A DNA stretch of 64,000 nucleotides. Source: Neopestalotiopsis rosae (lineage: Eukaryota; Ascomycota; Sordariomycetes; Amphisphaeriales; Sporocadaceae). A program made the position numbers and the translations under genes. Positions 53,061 to 64,000 of this stretch are shown piece after piece (positions within the stretch are counted from its first letter, which is position 1; each line of letters starts with the position of its first letter). A model generated the notes under the pieces. The model saw nothing but the letters and a program-made list of their open reading frames with translations. It ran no database searches and had not been told where the DNA came from. Location: positions 4,588,001 through 4,652,000 of the forward strand of contig JALGAS010000004.1 in NCBI GenBank assembly GCA_023078685.1. Reading direction: 5' to 3'.

Positions 53061-53816
53061 GCGCGCACCTAGCTTGCAGAGTCTCTAGTCGCCGACGAGG
53101 CCTCCAAGATAGTAATTATTCAAACAAGCCGACAGCACAGAGGTGACGTGTCTTGGGAATGTGCCGTTCGCTTTTGCTGACTCGTGGATAAAATTATCAA
53201 TGATTTGAACTTGCCAGGAAAGTAGGCTCGGCCGCTAGGACCGCGTGTCGAGGCCTTGTCTCGGAAGCTGAGGATGGTCGGACCGGTGCCGCCCCAATCT
53301 TACCATACGCACTTACATGTAAAGGTAGCACTCATACAGAATACCTATTTATGCATAACGCAAAATGATCTTTGGATAATCCGAGAAATTTCGAGAAATG
53401 TAAATGCTAATATTGACGGGGAGTGCGATCATTTCGCGAAACATAAAATTCTTGGCCAGGAATGATTCTAGTAGCCAAAAGACTTTTGTGCATACAGTCC
53501 AAGACAGCCTCAATCGTGGTGCGTGGTTGAAGCTGTAAGAAACGATCAAGCCCGGCAAGCCATCAAAGTTCAAGTCAACGAAAGCATTGATTGATTCAAA
53601 ATGACCATCATAGTTGTGTTTTGTGAAGTATAATTTGGATATGTGAGTCTTTTGTATCTAGGCGCTATTCCTTCTAAAATGCAGTCCGTACATAACATTT
53701 CTCTTTTTCCAGGCTCCGTAAATGCAAACAATGACAAAAGAAATATCTATCTCGGTGACGACCGCTCCAGCGTGTGTATTCCAAAAGAATGTGTGATGCC
53801 CAGCCAGTGGGGGCAA
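53061..53816. other. Convergent intergenic region
   Basis: AT-rich, with no gene recognised. Confidence 0.45.
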
Positions 53817-54845
53817 TCAAGAGGATGATTGAGAGATGAGAAAAGCCTTGAGGTCAGCCGCCATGACCTTGTGCGTCTGCACCGACATGTGCACGGCATT
53901 GTACCAAAAGTACTTGTCCATGCTGGAGCAGCCGTAGGAGGCGGGGTTGGTCAGGACGTCGAGCTGGTTCCATCCCGGGCAGTAGGAGCCGGTCCGGGTG
54001 ATGCCGTACTTGCTGGGGTTGTCGAGGACGCCGTTGAGGAACGTGTTGGCGTCGTACAGCATGGCCTTGGAGTCGGCGTACTGGGCCTGGAACGCGCTGG
54101 TGCGGTTGGCCAGGAGGGTGCCCCACGAGTTGACCTGGGCCTTGGACGGGTAAGGGGTGGCTGCGCGCTGGTTTCCGGGGGTGCGGTCCAGAGGCGGCAG
54201 ATTGAGGAACAGAAAGTTCTTGTATCCGTTGTTGTAGAGGGGCTGGACGCTCTGCTGGAAGACGCCATCAATCTCCCTGGCCCAGAAGGCATCGCTGGAA
54301 ATGTTGGATGGCTTGTAGGTGGCCGAGTCAAAGATGTCGTTGACACCAATCCAAATGGTTACGAGTGCTGTGCTCTTGTTGATCTTATTCTTGGATCGCA
54401 GAACCGGGTCGCCGTAGGTCAGGTACCGCGATGTCTGGTTGACTAGCGGAATCGTGTAGATAGTGTGCTTGGGCAGCCACTGCTCACCAACCGAGGCTCC
54501 AGAGTATGCAAAGTTCCAGAGAGCCATTGAGCAGTTTGCTGGCGAGTAGCTGCCGTTTTGCACGGCACACCCAGTCAAGCGCTCCAGCCAGTTTGCACCA
54601 CCCTCGGCTGTTCCGGTAAAGTTTTGAACAATCTGGTTGTTCAGTAGTTGTGAAGCCGTGTAGGCGTATTTGACATAAGAGCCAATGAATGTCTTGTTTG
54701 TCTGACCGTATGTGCCTTGTACAAAACTGTAGGAGTCGCCGAAAGAAAGAACTTGTTTGACGTCCGAGTATTTGAAGGCTGCCTGGACAGGGCTAATGTT
54801 GGATGCGAGGCTCAAAAGAGCCACGATGCAAAGTGAGAGACCCAT
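53817..54845 (-). CDS. Secreted SGNH/GDSL hydrolase (CE16-like acetylesterase)
   Basis: One exon encodes 342 residues with a signal peptide (about 1-22, MGLSLCIVALLSLASNISPVQA). Block I is SFGDSYSF with the nucleophile Ser, the Gly block is YSGASVG, block III is IGVND, and block V reads FWYNAVHMS with the catalytic His. The usual Asp three residues before this His is Asn here, so the acid may come from elsewhere. The secreted form and layout resemble CE16 acetylesterases and fungal secreted lipases/esterases of the SGNH fold. The frame is open another 47 codons upstream, but that part is low-complexity (T/C-rich) leader; I start at the ATG that opens the signal peptide. Confidence 0.9.
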   Translation of the reverse strand: MGLSLCIVALLSLASNISPVQAAFKYSDVKQVLSFGDSYSFVQGTYGQTNKTFIGSYVKYAYTASQLLNNQIVQNFTGTAEGGANWLERLTGCAVQNGSYSPANCSMALWNFAYSGASVGEQWLPKHTIYTIPLVNQTSRYLTYGDPVLRSKNKINKSTALVTIWIGVNDIFDSATYKPSNISSDAFWAREIDGVFQQSVQPLYNNGYKNFLFLNLPPLDRTPGNQRAATPYPSKAQVNSWGTLLANRTSAFQAQYADSKAMLYDANTFLNGVLDNPSKYGITRTGSYCPGWNQLDVLTNPASYGCSSMDKYFWYNAVHMSVQTHKVMAADLKAFLISQSSS

Positions 54846-56567
54846 GTTAAAAAACTTGGAGATAAAGATACTGAAGTGAGTAAATGAAAGGTATAGGCAG
54901 GAGTGAGTGAAAGATGACGGTGGGTAAGAATGAATGAATAGATGGTGTGTCAGATGATTGGTGAATGAGATTATAGATCTTTCCAAGAGAATGAGGAAGT
55001 GTCTATTGAGTGAAGGACTGAATGATTGTGTGATGATGATGAATGATTGTTAAATTACGGAGTTATTGAACCTCCTTATATATCGGATTTTCCTATGAAC
55101 GATTGATACACAGCACGGTGATGCCGTCTTGAACATCATCACGGACATCTCACACATCCGCACTGCACGCCGCATCTCAAGAATCGCATACAGCCATCAA
55201 GGTCTTGTTAGCAGAACCACATAGTCGGTAATTCTTTATTGACGACGATTGCTTCTAGTGTCCTTCTAGTCAGGGGAATCGAACCATAGCCTTTGCTTTA
55301 GCCTAACGGACTTGCATCGTTCTAGACCCAAGCACCCTTTTGTGAGACATGAAGTAATGTGGCTTGTAACCGTCGACCCAAGCAGATGGTACCTGAATAG
55401 CTTTTGTATGAGGGTGAGACAACTGGGCTGATAGCCTGGTCTTTAGTATGCATTGCGCTGCGCATGGTTTCCGCATCGCCGCAATGAGGTGTCCGGCTAC
55501 TGCTCATGTTTTATGTCTCGACTTCGTGTATATGGAACTTTCCGAGTTAGATGCCAAGAACTCAAGGTCGCCGATGTGACGTCAGATAGCCAGATATATG
55601 TGGTCTGAAGCATCTCGCCGGTCCCATAGTGTGTGATCTTGAGCGTCCTGATTGCTATTCTTCGCACTGCAAATATTTAAATTGTTAAGAATATAAGTAT
55701 GGTCTGACAGAATTTCGCTAGTCAAGTCATGATATACACGTAAGAGCATTATGGGACACGTGAAGTGCCGGTTTGGACACCATGATGGCAAACCCGGATT
55801 TTTTATTTCATTCATTGAATCAACGCATCTCGGCCAACAGTTTATTTGCATAATATTTGTTCAACGTGAATATATGGCGAGTCAAGAGTCCGTGCCAAGA
55901 GACCAATGATGAACTAATACGTACCATTTATTTTTGTTTGGTGAGAAACGTCTTACTGCAGCCCTTTACATGAGCGTTTGGGAGGGAACTGAGACATCCG
56001 ATGCGGCACCCGAGATTCGGGTGTCTTAGGTCAATAAGCCGTAGAGGAGGACACTACGAATGCTCATAAATGGAAATTTTAGTTATGAAATAATTGGTGT
56101 AAAATGTCTGTGTAGTAATCGCTAGTCAAAGCGTCGTCGGCCAGGGCGGTGCTCTCTTTCAACACATGACTCGAGCTCAGATCGCTTTTGTCCGTTTGTC
56201 AGAGACTTCCATGTTCATGCATGACGTTGCAATCATGGTATGCTCACTCTTGAGTTCCTTTTGATCACATCTATACTGATTCAACCCGATAATCCGGTAC
56301 TTGGACAATAACGGCGCAGAATCCGTCAAGGTCTGGACTTTCCACCCAGCTTTGGAGAGCTGCATGTGTTCACCTTGCCTAGTTCGTGTCCTTGGCAGCA
56401 ATATTGCGCATTGAGTTTATGAATGCCGTTTACATAGTCTCGAGCCAATTTTCTGAAGATAGCATAATAAGCTCGGACATGAGCGATTTCCTTGATTACA
56501 AAAGTTTGAGCTGTTAGCTAACTCATATGTAATACTAGTTGTTCCCCTTCCCGCACAACTTCCGCAC
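54846..56567. other. Intergenic, 1.7 kb
   Basis: No gene is recognised. The first 200 nt are low-complexity GAATGA/GAGTGA-like leader of the esterase gene. A tRNA-like loop near 55281 was examined and rejected. Confidence 0.45.
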
Positions 56568-58187
56568 TTAGAGGAGAGCACGAACTCTACCAACATATTC
56601 CCAATACTGTTTGGCCGATCTTCGCCGCAGCGATTTTCCTTTCCAAATCATGACCAGGAACGTGCCAGTGCACGCCAGCGACAGAAATCCTGCCATAATG
56701 AAACAGTTACGCATTCCCATATTTGTGTACCACGGTGTGATTCCATACGAGATCGCAAAACCCATGGTATTGCGTATGACTATGACAGAGGTGGTCGAGT
56801 GCCCGCTAATGTCCTTGAAGCAGTCCACGTTGTACGACAGCGCAATGGAGCCGCCGGTCACACACGCAAACGTCAGAATACCCAGCCCAAAGGCCAGGCC
56901 GACCCAGTGGATGTCGTAGTAGGCACCCACGCCCCAGATGATCAAGCCAATGCAAGACAGAATCGAAGACATGGCCAGCGGCCACAGGCGGTGCTCGGGC
57001 TCGCGCACGCCCTTGTTCTTCTTGGCCAGGTATATGGCGAAGCGATCGGCCACGACTCCAGACCAGACACAAGCCACGGCCGCGCCGATGATGGGACCCA
57101 CGTACATGGAACCCACAGCACCGGTCGACCAACCGTACGGCTCTGCACTCAGAACTGGACTGATTGTACCGTTCAGCACGTTGTACCAGGAAAGGTTGAT
57201 GCCATATATAAAGCCAGCCCAGAGGACAGTGGGGAACTGCGCAATGATTGCCAGTGGTAGCAGCATCGATTTGAACATGGAACCAACCGACGGGCGTCCT
57301 TCTACAAGTCTGAATGGTTTGAGGTTTATCAGACTACCTCGCTTAATACCAGACACTCCGTTCTGTGGGCTGGAGGTAGTTTCTGTAGGTGTCGAATCTC
57401 CAGTTTTGGCCCATTTTCCAGGCTTCTCTGCAGTAGGAGGAGATTCATCTTGCACCTCCTCGAGGCCCTCCAAAGTAGTACGGAAGTACATGGTCTCCTC
57501 CAAGAAGAAGAAGAGAATGAGGAAGGTCACGGCGGCCATGATGGCGCCAAAGTGCATCGTCCACCGCCATCCAAAGGCCTCGGCGAACCAACCTGCGCAT
57601 AGTGGCGCGAGAAAGTTGGAGCCGAACAACGTAAACACATACAAGGACATCCAGGTTCCGCGGTCGTGAGCAAAGAAGACGTCTGGAATGCTGACTTCGG
57701 GCAGTGACTCGATGCATGCCCCGAAGAAACCAATGATGATGCGATGTGCGTACCACTCCCCCTCGCTGCGAGTGTATGCCGTCCAGACCATGAGTGGAAC
57801 CGTCGCCAGTGCCGAGATCAAGTACACACCCCGTCTCCCGTAGGCCAGGGCGATGGGTTGCCAGAAAAGACATCCCCATCCGAGGAAGAGGAACATCAAG
57901 CCCGTCCCTTGAACCAGCGCAGCTGTCGTGATGCCGGTGTCTGCGGTGATATCGGAAAGGACAGAGTACTGGAGCGTCAAAGGAAATCCGATGCCCAGGG
58001 TGTAGCAGAGGACCATGCCGGCCAGCGTCCGCTTCCGCTGCGGACTCCAGTTTAGCGGATCCTCGGGGTCATCGCTCGGTCGCGGTACGAGCTCCACGGC
58101 ATCGCCAGCCGACGAGGACAGTTCTGGGACGTTGATGAGGTGAACAGTCCCGGGTGTCACATCCGGAGGTTCAATGTGCGATGCCAT
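56568..58187 (-). CDS. MFS transporter, DHA1/HOL1-like
   Basis: One exon encodes 539 residues with 12 predicted membrane helices split by a central cytosolic loop (about 250-310). The N-terminal DDPEDPLNWSPQRK motif is typical of fungal DHA1 drug/polyamine-type H+ antiporters. 'YGRRGVYLIS' is the conserved loop 2-3 motif and 'RIIIGFFGACIESLPEVSIPDVFFAHDRGTWMS' covers helices 4-5. Family members export or import small organic cations and toxins; the substrate is unknown. The first true ATG is 58187. It diverges from the amidase gene across 1.4 kb. Confidence 0.93.
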   Translation of the reverse strand: MASHIEPPDVTPGTVHLINVPELSSSAGDAVELVPRPSDDPEDPLNWSPQRKRTLAGMVLCYTLGIGFPLTLQYSVLSDITADTGITTAALVQGTGLMFLFLGWGCLFWQPIALAYGRRGVYLISALATVPLMVWTAYTRSEGEWYAHRIIIGFFGACIESLPEVSIPDVFFAHDRGTWMSLYVFTLFGSNFLAPLCAGWFAEAFGWRWTMHFGAIMAAVTFLILFFFLEETMYFRTTLEGLEEVQDESPPTAEKPGKWAKTGDSTPTETTSSPQNGVSGIKRGSLINLKPFRLVEGRPSVGSMFKSMLLPLAIIAQFPTVLWAGFIYGINLSWYNVLNGTISPVLSAEPYGWSTGAVGSMYVGPIIGAAVACVWSGVVADRFAIYLAKKNKGVREPEHRLWPLAMSSILSCIGLIIWGVGAYYDIHWVGLAFGLGILTFACVTGGSIALSYNVDCFKDISGHSTTSVIVIRNTMGFAISYGITPWYTNMGMRNCFIMAGFLSLACTGTFLVMIWKGKSLRRRSAKQYWEYVGRVRALL

Positions 58188-59597
58188 ATTTGACGTAGCC
58201 ACACCACCGCGTTGTCGTGATTCAACGAAAGATGATACAAGAAGTCAGTGATTCAAGGTATGATCTAGTTCAGGACCGAACAGTGTGCCAATGAGGTTTA
58301 GGATGGTCAGCTCAGACCTTCATGGAATGTACAGGGTGGCCTGTGGGCAAACATCAACTATAAAGAATGCCAGCATGATGTGTAGTTGTGTATCATTATC
58401 ATCAGAACTGCCGGTGGGAGCCTCCTCGGCTTCGGTCTCACTGGCAAGGGCAATTGCTGATCATTCCTGACTTGATACTATCTGCCGGTTTAGCTCTTGG
58501 AAAATGCTATTCATGCCGATCTCATGCGTTCGATAAGATGGCGACTGGGATCTGACCGACCCGGTTTTCTCTCTTTTTTGTATACTATGGTATGCAGCTG
58601 CTTGTTGATGAGCAGCAATCAACAGCCCTTGCATCGTCAAGGATAGGTAACTGCATAGAGCATCAGGTCTAGGCCCTTGACTGCACATGTCACGGTCCCA
58701 GAATCGATACTGCGCGCAAACATGGTAGTACATCTGCTCATGATCGCAAGACCGGAAGTCGGAAATGTTGTGCATGGCCGATGCGTTCATGGGCTTATCT
58801 TACTCCACGGAGCGAAGCCGGGGGCAACCATGAGCAGCACTTCGTCTAAAGTCGCACCCCTGTATTCGCGAATCACGATTAGATAAGAGGACCCTTGGAT
58901 GATCCCCTCGCCAAGGGACAGACCCCGCGTTTGTACTCCTCCCCAGTCATATGTTAGTCCTGGGCTCAAGTACAGAATCACTGAGCACTGTCTTATGATA
59001 ATTCGTGTTATTCAAGTATAAAAACGACCGTGATAAAAAGTTATATACGAGCCGTTGGCAGCCTTTTCTCATGCGAAATACTTGGATAAGTACGTATTGT
59101 GTTTGTGCTAGTCAAGGATTGTAATGTGCTGGGCACTGTTTATAGAACATGGTGGGCTTGGCGGTTTTTGGTGGGGTGGGAAGTATGCTTTTCGTGATAT
59201 CGGAACGTGCGAACATGATTCGTCTGGTCAAGCAAACATTTATCTTGGTAGATTTGGACAAACTTGGGTGCAAGGGACGCGAGGGGAGCTCCTATGGCGT
59301 CACTTCCAGTAGGCATCGGTCGTGCTGAGGCAAAGGAGCAGCCTCCGTTACACTCGCATTCCACCATCGGAACCAGCCCACGGTCGCGCCTTTCGGCTTC
59401 CATCCGATTGTCTCGACTGCACCATGCTCATCCAACAAGCATCCTTCATTCCAATAGCTTATAGCGCACCAACGCATTTGAACCAGCTTGACAGCCGCTG
59501 GAGATAGAAAACACGACTGCCACATTTCATTTCATTTTAAGCAAATAATCTCGGTTGTAAAGTATCCCAGCGCTTTTGGCTGACCACGGACAACACC
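58188..59597. other. Divergent intergenic region, 1.4 kb
   Basis: It lies between the transporter and amidase genes. No gene or clear motif is recognised. Confidence 0.45.
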
Positions 59598-61321
59598 ATG
59601 GCGTCGTCGACTCTCCCCATTGTGCAACCAGGGCCGATGCCCACTGGCACGCCACAGTTTGAATCACTGAAGCGACGCTATCTCAGTGAATTCGCGGCCA
59701 AGGTGCCAAAAGAGCTGGTTCTTCCACGAGAGGTGATTGAGAACCCCCCAAAGGATGTGACCGGCATCCCGGCATCGTGTGGACTCTTGACGCCAGAAGA
59801 ACTTGATATTACGGAGAAATACGATGCATGGGGTCTTGCGGAGGCCATCGCAGCCAAGAAACTCACATCAGTGGCTGTGGTCACTGCCTTTGCGAAGCGC
59901 GCAATCATTGCGCACCAATTGACATGTTGCCTGGCCGAATGGTTCATGAGCGAGGCAGTGGACAGAGCCAAGGAGTTGGACGACCATCTTGCAGCAACGG
60001 GGCAAGTTGTTGGGCCGCTGCATGGTGTGCCTATCAGCGTAAAGGAGCACATTCCCGTTAAAGGACACTCTGTGCTCGGTGCGTCCTGGGATACCAGGAG
60101 AATCGCAAAGGAAGACTGCCATAGTGAGTCTGCCAATAAACCGATGATGAAGTATAGAACGGGGCTGACATGGCCATAGTGATATCCATCCTTCGCGAAG
60201 CCGGTGCAGTCTTTTACTGCAAGACCCTCCAACCCCAGGCGCTGATGCATCTGGAGACTGTCTCCATGGCTGGTCGTACGCTCAACCCTCACAACATTCT
60301 GTTGAGCGCCGGCGGTTCGACGGGTGGCGAAGGTGCCTTGGTAGCGATGCGCGGCTCTGTCATTGGCATCGGGACAGACATTGGTGGTAGCGTTCGTGGT
60401 CCTTCTGGTTTCTGTGGCATATATGGGTTCAAACCCACCTCATACACACTGCCAATGAAGGACTTTATGGAAGGAGGCTTTTCAGCCGAGCTCAACGTCT
60501 TGTGCTCTGTCGGACCAATGTGCACCTCGGCTCGCGACATGGACCTCTTCATGTCAGTCATTACAAGCACCAAGCCTTACCTCAAAGACCCAAGGATTGT
60601 CCCAATCCCTTGGACTGGCCTGTCCACGGAGAAGAAGAAGGATCCTCTGAAGATTGGATTCATGATGAACGACGGTGTAATTGAACCGCAGCCTCCTGTC
60701 GCAAAGGGCCTGCAATGGGTGAGAGAGCGGCTGGAATCGCATCCCGACTTTGAAGTGAAGAATTTTGAGCCTTTCAAGACGGCTGAAGCTATCAAGAATC
60801 TTCGCCTCGCGTACTATCCAGATGGCGGAAAAACATTGCGCGATCATTTCAGGACATCAGGCGAACCAACCCTCCCACTGACAGAATGGATCGTGCGAGA
60901 CGCAGAGGGACCTGATGTTGGAAGCTCGGGTGTTCTCAAATACCGACTGCTGCGCGACGATTTCCGCTGCGACTTTGCCGAACATTGGAATGCGCAGGAT
61001 GTGGACATCATTATTTGCCCAGTCTTTGTCGGAACAGCCTGCTCGCATGAAACGGCTTTTTACTGGAACTATACGGGATTCTGGAACTATGTCGACGCTC
61101 CCGGCGTTGTCATACCGACCCCGATCAAAGCAGGACCAAAGGGGTCTGAGAGCTACGCCAGCCAAACACCGCTAAGTCAGGACTGTACCCACGTGAGAGA
61201 ACTCTGGGAGGAAGGTGACTTTGAAGGAGCGCCTGTCAATGTTCAGATTGTTGCAAGGAAACATCACGATAACGAACTTTTTGCTGCGCTAGGTGCGATT
61301 GAAGCAGCTCTACGTTTGTGA
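59598..61321 (+). CDS. Amidase signature family enzyme
   Basis: Two exons (59598-60123 and 60180-61321, phase 1 intron of 56 nt) encode 555 residues. The Ser-cisSer-Lys triad is visible: Lys149 (PISVKEHIPVKG), cis-Ser222 in SAGGSTGGEGAL (usually GGSSGGE) and nucleophile Ser246 in IGTDIGGSVRGPSGF. The intron falls between the lysine loop and the core, and its removal rebuilds CHMISILREAGAVFYCKT. This resembles fungal acetamidase/general amidase (AmdS-like) enzymes that release ammonia from amides. No signal peptide is present, so it is cytosolic. It is divergent from the MFS transporter. Confidence 0.94.
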
Positions 61322-62057
61322 GTCTGCTTGTGGGACGGCACTGCTTGGTACTAGAAATCCGCACTCGCTAGCAGAATGCAGCTCTACTCAAGCACAAAAC
61401 ACGCAGGGAAGAAGAATCGATATCTGAAAGAATGTCCATATCCACTGGTCCTTTGGCTGTCTTGCAGTTGCTGTGGAGATTCGATTGAGACTCGTAGCAT
61501 AATTATTAACATTTATCAAGGATGCTGTAGCATTCCAAGCACTGATGGATTGTCGGAGATGGAGGAGCGAAAAGCGAGACCTAATCCCGAGCGCTAAACA
61601 AAAGTTCCCACTTAGATGAAGCCTAAGCCCTACGCTCGAGATGGCTAAGGTTACATACTTCCAAACTTTGCGAGGATGGAACAGCAATTCGACATGAACA
61701 CGGAATAAGCCAGCACTCATTACAAACCGTCGTGCATTGCAGCTTCTTGTCAATTAGCTGACAGTAATCATACATAGATACAATCATCGTTAGCAATTTC
61801 CGGCTATAATTCGGGGTCACGTCCCTAGAACGAAAGCTGATGAGGTTGTTCATATGAGAGTCGCTTCGGCCACTAAAACGATCAAGCAAGATGGATATTC
61901 TCGCGAGTCCTTGATCTCAAGGCGCACATGAAACATGCTGCATCGTCTTGGAGTGTGTAGTAAACAGCAACCTGTAAGATCTACTGTCTATTATATGAAA
62001 TGTAACAACCTAGCTCTAGATACACATGTACACAACCTCCCAACTATGACTGTCTAA
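61322..62057. other. Convergent intergenic region
   Basis: No gene is recognised. Confidence 0.45.
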
Positions 62058-63038
62058 TTACTGACTGGCAGGCTGCGAAGCTTGCCATGCAGCCACCAAC
62101 TGCGGCAGATCGCGCACAAACTCTCTCCGTTTGGCGGACCACCCCAGCTCAATTCGTGCGCGGGCAGACGTACCGTTGGTCACCAGCGCAATCGCCTCGA
62201 GGAAAGCATCGCCGTGGGTGCCAACGTAGGACAGCTTGCCCGTGGCGCCCAAGACGCGCTTGACCTTTTCCAGGACGTCTGTCAGTGACACGGTCTCGCC
62301 GACCACGTCGTACACGGGCCAGGAGCCGAGGTTGTGGATGTTACCAATAGTCCTGACAAAGGCGTCGGCAATGTCGTCGACGTGGACGACGCCGGTGCGC
62401 GTGTCGGCGTCCGCGGGAATGGCAATCGTCTCTTCGCTGGCGGCGGCGGCGGCCAGGACCTTGCCCCAGTAGAGGCCCCAGACCCAGGAGCCCCGTCCGT
62501 AGACGGCACCGGGGCGCAGCACGGCGACGTCGAGGGCGCGGCGGGCCTTCAGGACGGCCTGCTCGTGGGCGGGCCGCCAGGCGACGGCGGTGGCGGGCTT
62601 GTCTACGGCCAGGGAGGTGCCCGGGACGGTGGTGTCGGTGACCTGGTGGTCCCGGGTCGAGCCGTTGACCCAGGTGCCCGAGGTGTAGACAAAGCCCAGC
62701 TTGGGCCCCACGGCGCCGCCGCCGCCGGTGGTGGCCGCGAGGGCAGAGGCCCGCTCCTCGGCGGCCGCGACGACGCTCTGGAGGATGGTGGTCGCGTCGG
62801 CGTACGCCTGGGAGAGGTCGACGACTACGTCGATGCGGTGCTTGGAAATGGCCGTCTTGATGAATTCGGCGTCGCTCAGGTTCCCGACCAAGGGAGTGAT
62901 CTCGTTGGTGAGGAGGGTCTTGCTTTTGGATGCGTCGCGCGTTGTGGCAAAGACAATGTAGTTGCCGCTGCGGACGAGGGCTTGGCCTAGAGCTAGACCG
63001 ACGTAGCCGGCACCACCTAGAATCAAGACGTGCGACAT
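62058..63038 (-). CDS. NAD(P)-binding epimerase/dehydratase (extended SDR)
   Basis: One exon encodes 326 residues. The cofactor loop GGAGYVG (8-14) follows VLIL, and a second conserved strand is VVDLSQAYADA. An active-site-like YTSGTWVNG replaces the classical Thr/Ser..Tyr-xxx-Lys order, so this looks like an atypical extended SDR (NmrA/NAD-epimerase type). 'AVLRPGAVYGRGSWVWG' and 'VVHVDDIADAFVRT' are the usual substrate-loop segments of the epimerase family. The middle of the gene is very GC-rich. Substrate unknown. Confidence 0.88.
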   Translation of the reverse strand: MSHVLILGGAGYVGLALGQALVRSGNYIVFATTRDASKSKTLLTNEITPLVGNLSDAEFIKTAISKHRIDVVVDLSQAYADATTILQSVVAAAEERASALAATTGGGGAVGPKLGFVYTSGTWVNGSTRDHQVTDTTVPGTSLAVDKPATAVAWRPAHEQAVLKARRALDVAVLRPGAVYGRGSWVWGLYWGKVLAAAAASEETIAIPADADTRTGVVHVDDIADAFVRTIGNIHNLGSWPVYDVVGETVSLTDVLEKVKRVLGATGKLSYVGTHGDAFLEAIALVTNGTSARARIELGWSAKRREFVRDLPQLVAAWQASQPASQ

Positions 63039-64000
63039 GTTTGAAGTATTAGGTTTTGGAAAAGACTTGGGTCGTTATTGTGTACTATTTGATTGAGTAT
63101 GTCGTAGAACTGCCGAGTACTGCTGAGTATGGTGAGAATAAACAGCATCATGAATGCGCAGAGGTTTCCTCATTATATATCTATATGTTTCTGCCTTGTT
63201 GTATTTCTCACTACAGTCTCAGTCATTGTGGTTGTCGTCGTCGTCGACGAGGACTTGGATAGTTCGTCATCCTTTCGGGAATATGAATAGCTTCAAGCCT
63301 GTTCCTACATAATAAGACGCTAAGTTCGGATTTCCAAACGAGTCGGACATTGGATCCCCGTGGGACGGGGCCGGCGGACGTGAAGCTAGGCGGGGTGGTC
63401 GTGTCATTACAGCGCACTTGGCCCTATGCAGTGCGCTAATTGGGCAACTAGGCTTGTAAGTGGGAGTCTAACGCGGCTCAATGTGAGAAAAAGCTGCTGA
63501 CTGGATATGTCAGCATTCGTTGCTTATCAGATCTTTCTAGTCGCATTCGCATGATGGATCTGATTACGGGTTTATTTCTGTTGGTATCCCAGGGAAAAAC
63601 GAGGCTTAGGAAAATGTTATACGACGACTGCACAATGATCTGCAGGTTTCGCTGACATTGAAGGACTTTGGCCCTTACCTCCGCGGGCACTGGCCACTGA
63701 GGGGTGAGCTGCATCAGAGACGAGCGCAAAGAAAAGCACCAACTCCAAGGTGAAAGCTGCCAGCTGCCTGCATTTCTTCAGTGGCCGACTCCGTGGCCGA
63801 ATCCGCGTCCGGTCAACATTATTAATCGGCCATCCGATTTGGCCGTCCCATGATGCGAATGCGACAACATCACAATATCGTATGGATGCCTCTTTGTTGT
63901 GCATATCCATTCCTGTTTATTCTCTGGGCTGATGTTGTAGATCTGTTCTGACAATATTTTATCATCGAATTGTCTATCATTTTATTTTGAATGAATAAGA
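63039..64000. other. Intergenic to window end
   Basis: No gene is recognised. A short GTCGTC-type repeat at about 63230-63246 is the only low-complexity feature. Confidence 0.45.

Noticed and set aside
55241..55325. tRNA-like sequence on the minus strand (GGTTCGATTCCC near 55281)
   Set aside because: The T-loop is present but the T stem does not pair beyond two bases, and the distance from the short matching ends is too small for D and anticodon arms.
1..64000. CRISPR arrays, bacterial operons or phage modules
   Set aside because: No spaced direct-repeat arrays; spliceosomal introns and fungal families throughout mark this as eukaryotic.

Overview
The window reads as chromosomal DNA of a filamentous ascomycete (Pezizomycotina, most likely a Sordariomycete). 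The evidence is short spliceosomal introns of about 50-100 nt (one with a GC-AG border), one gene per 2-3 kb on both strands, fungal-only families (Clr5, 2EXR, DUF8021, a CYP51A-type sterol demethylase, a starch-active AA13 oxygenase), and a Fot1/pogo-like transposon. No tRNA, rRNA or CRISPR array was found. Species cannot be fixed by eye.

Left third (1-24 kb): a small cupin, a three-exon Gfo/Idh/MocA oxidoreductase, an intronless CYP51A paralogue, a Clr5-domain protein, a membrane-anchored histidine-rich protein of DUF7728 type, an Ayg1/FrsA-like hydrolase, a secreted DUF8021 protein, an AA13 LPMO with CBM20, a secreted beta-rich protein, a GFA/CENP-V zinc protein, a 2EXR protein and a short helical protein. 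The LPMO and several neighbours carry signal peptides, so this part leans towards saprotrophic, extracellular functions.

Middle (24-40 kb): a small gene with an apparent single-base frameshift, a 1,854-bp pogo/Fot1-type element with perfect 44-bp terminal inverted repeats and TA target duplications but a frameshifted transposase, a possible Knr4/Smi1-like protein, a type II membrane protein with a fucose-lectin-like beta-propeller, an SDR lacking the catalytic lysine, a second copy of the short helical protein family, and two core housekeeping genes (SEC61 alpha and the tRNA isopentenyltransferase MOD5), followed by a classical SDR.

Right third (41-63 kb): a block rich in oxidative enzymes (NTF2-like/FMO fusion, six-exon GMC oxidoreductase without its second catalytic histidine, a P450 broken by a nonsense codon and a frameshift, a phytanoyl-CoA-type dioxygenase), with a SET protein and an EEP-family phosphatase/nuclease. 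There is no synthase gene, so it may be a decaying or backbone-less metabolic cluster. It ends with a secreted SGNH esterase, an MFS transporter, an amidase signature enzyme and an NAD-dependent epimerase. Exon borders were placed by hand from splice motifs, reading frame and recalled family conservation; no database search was possible.
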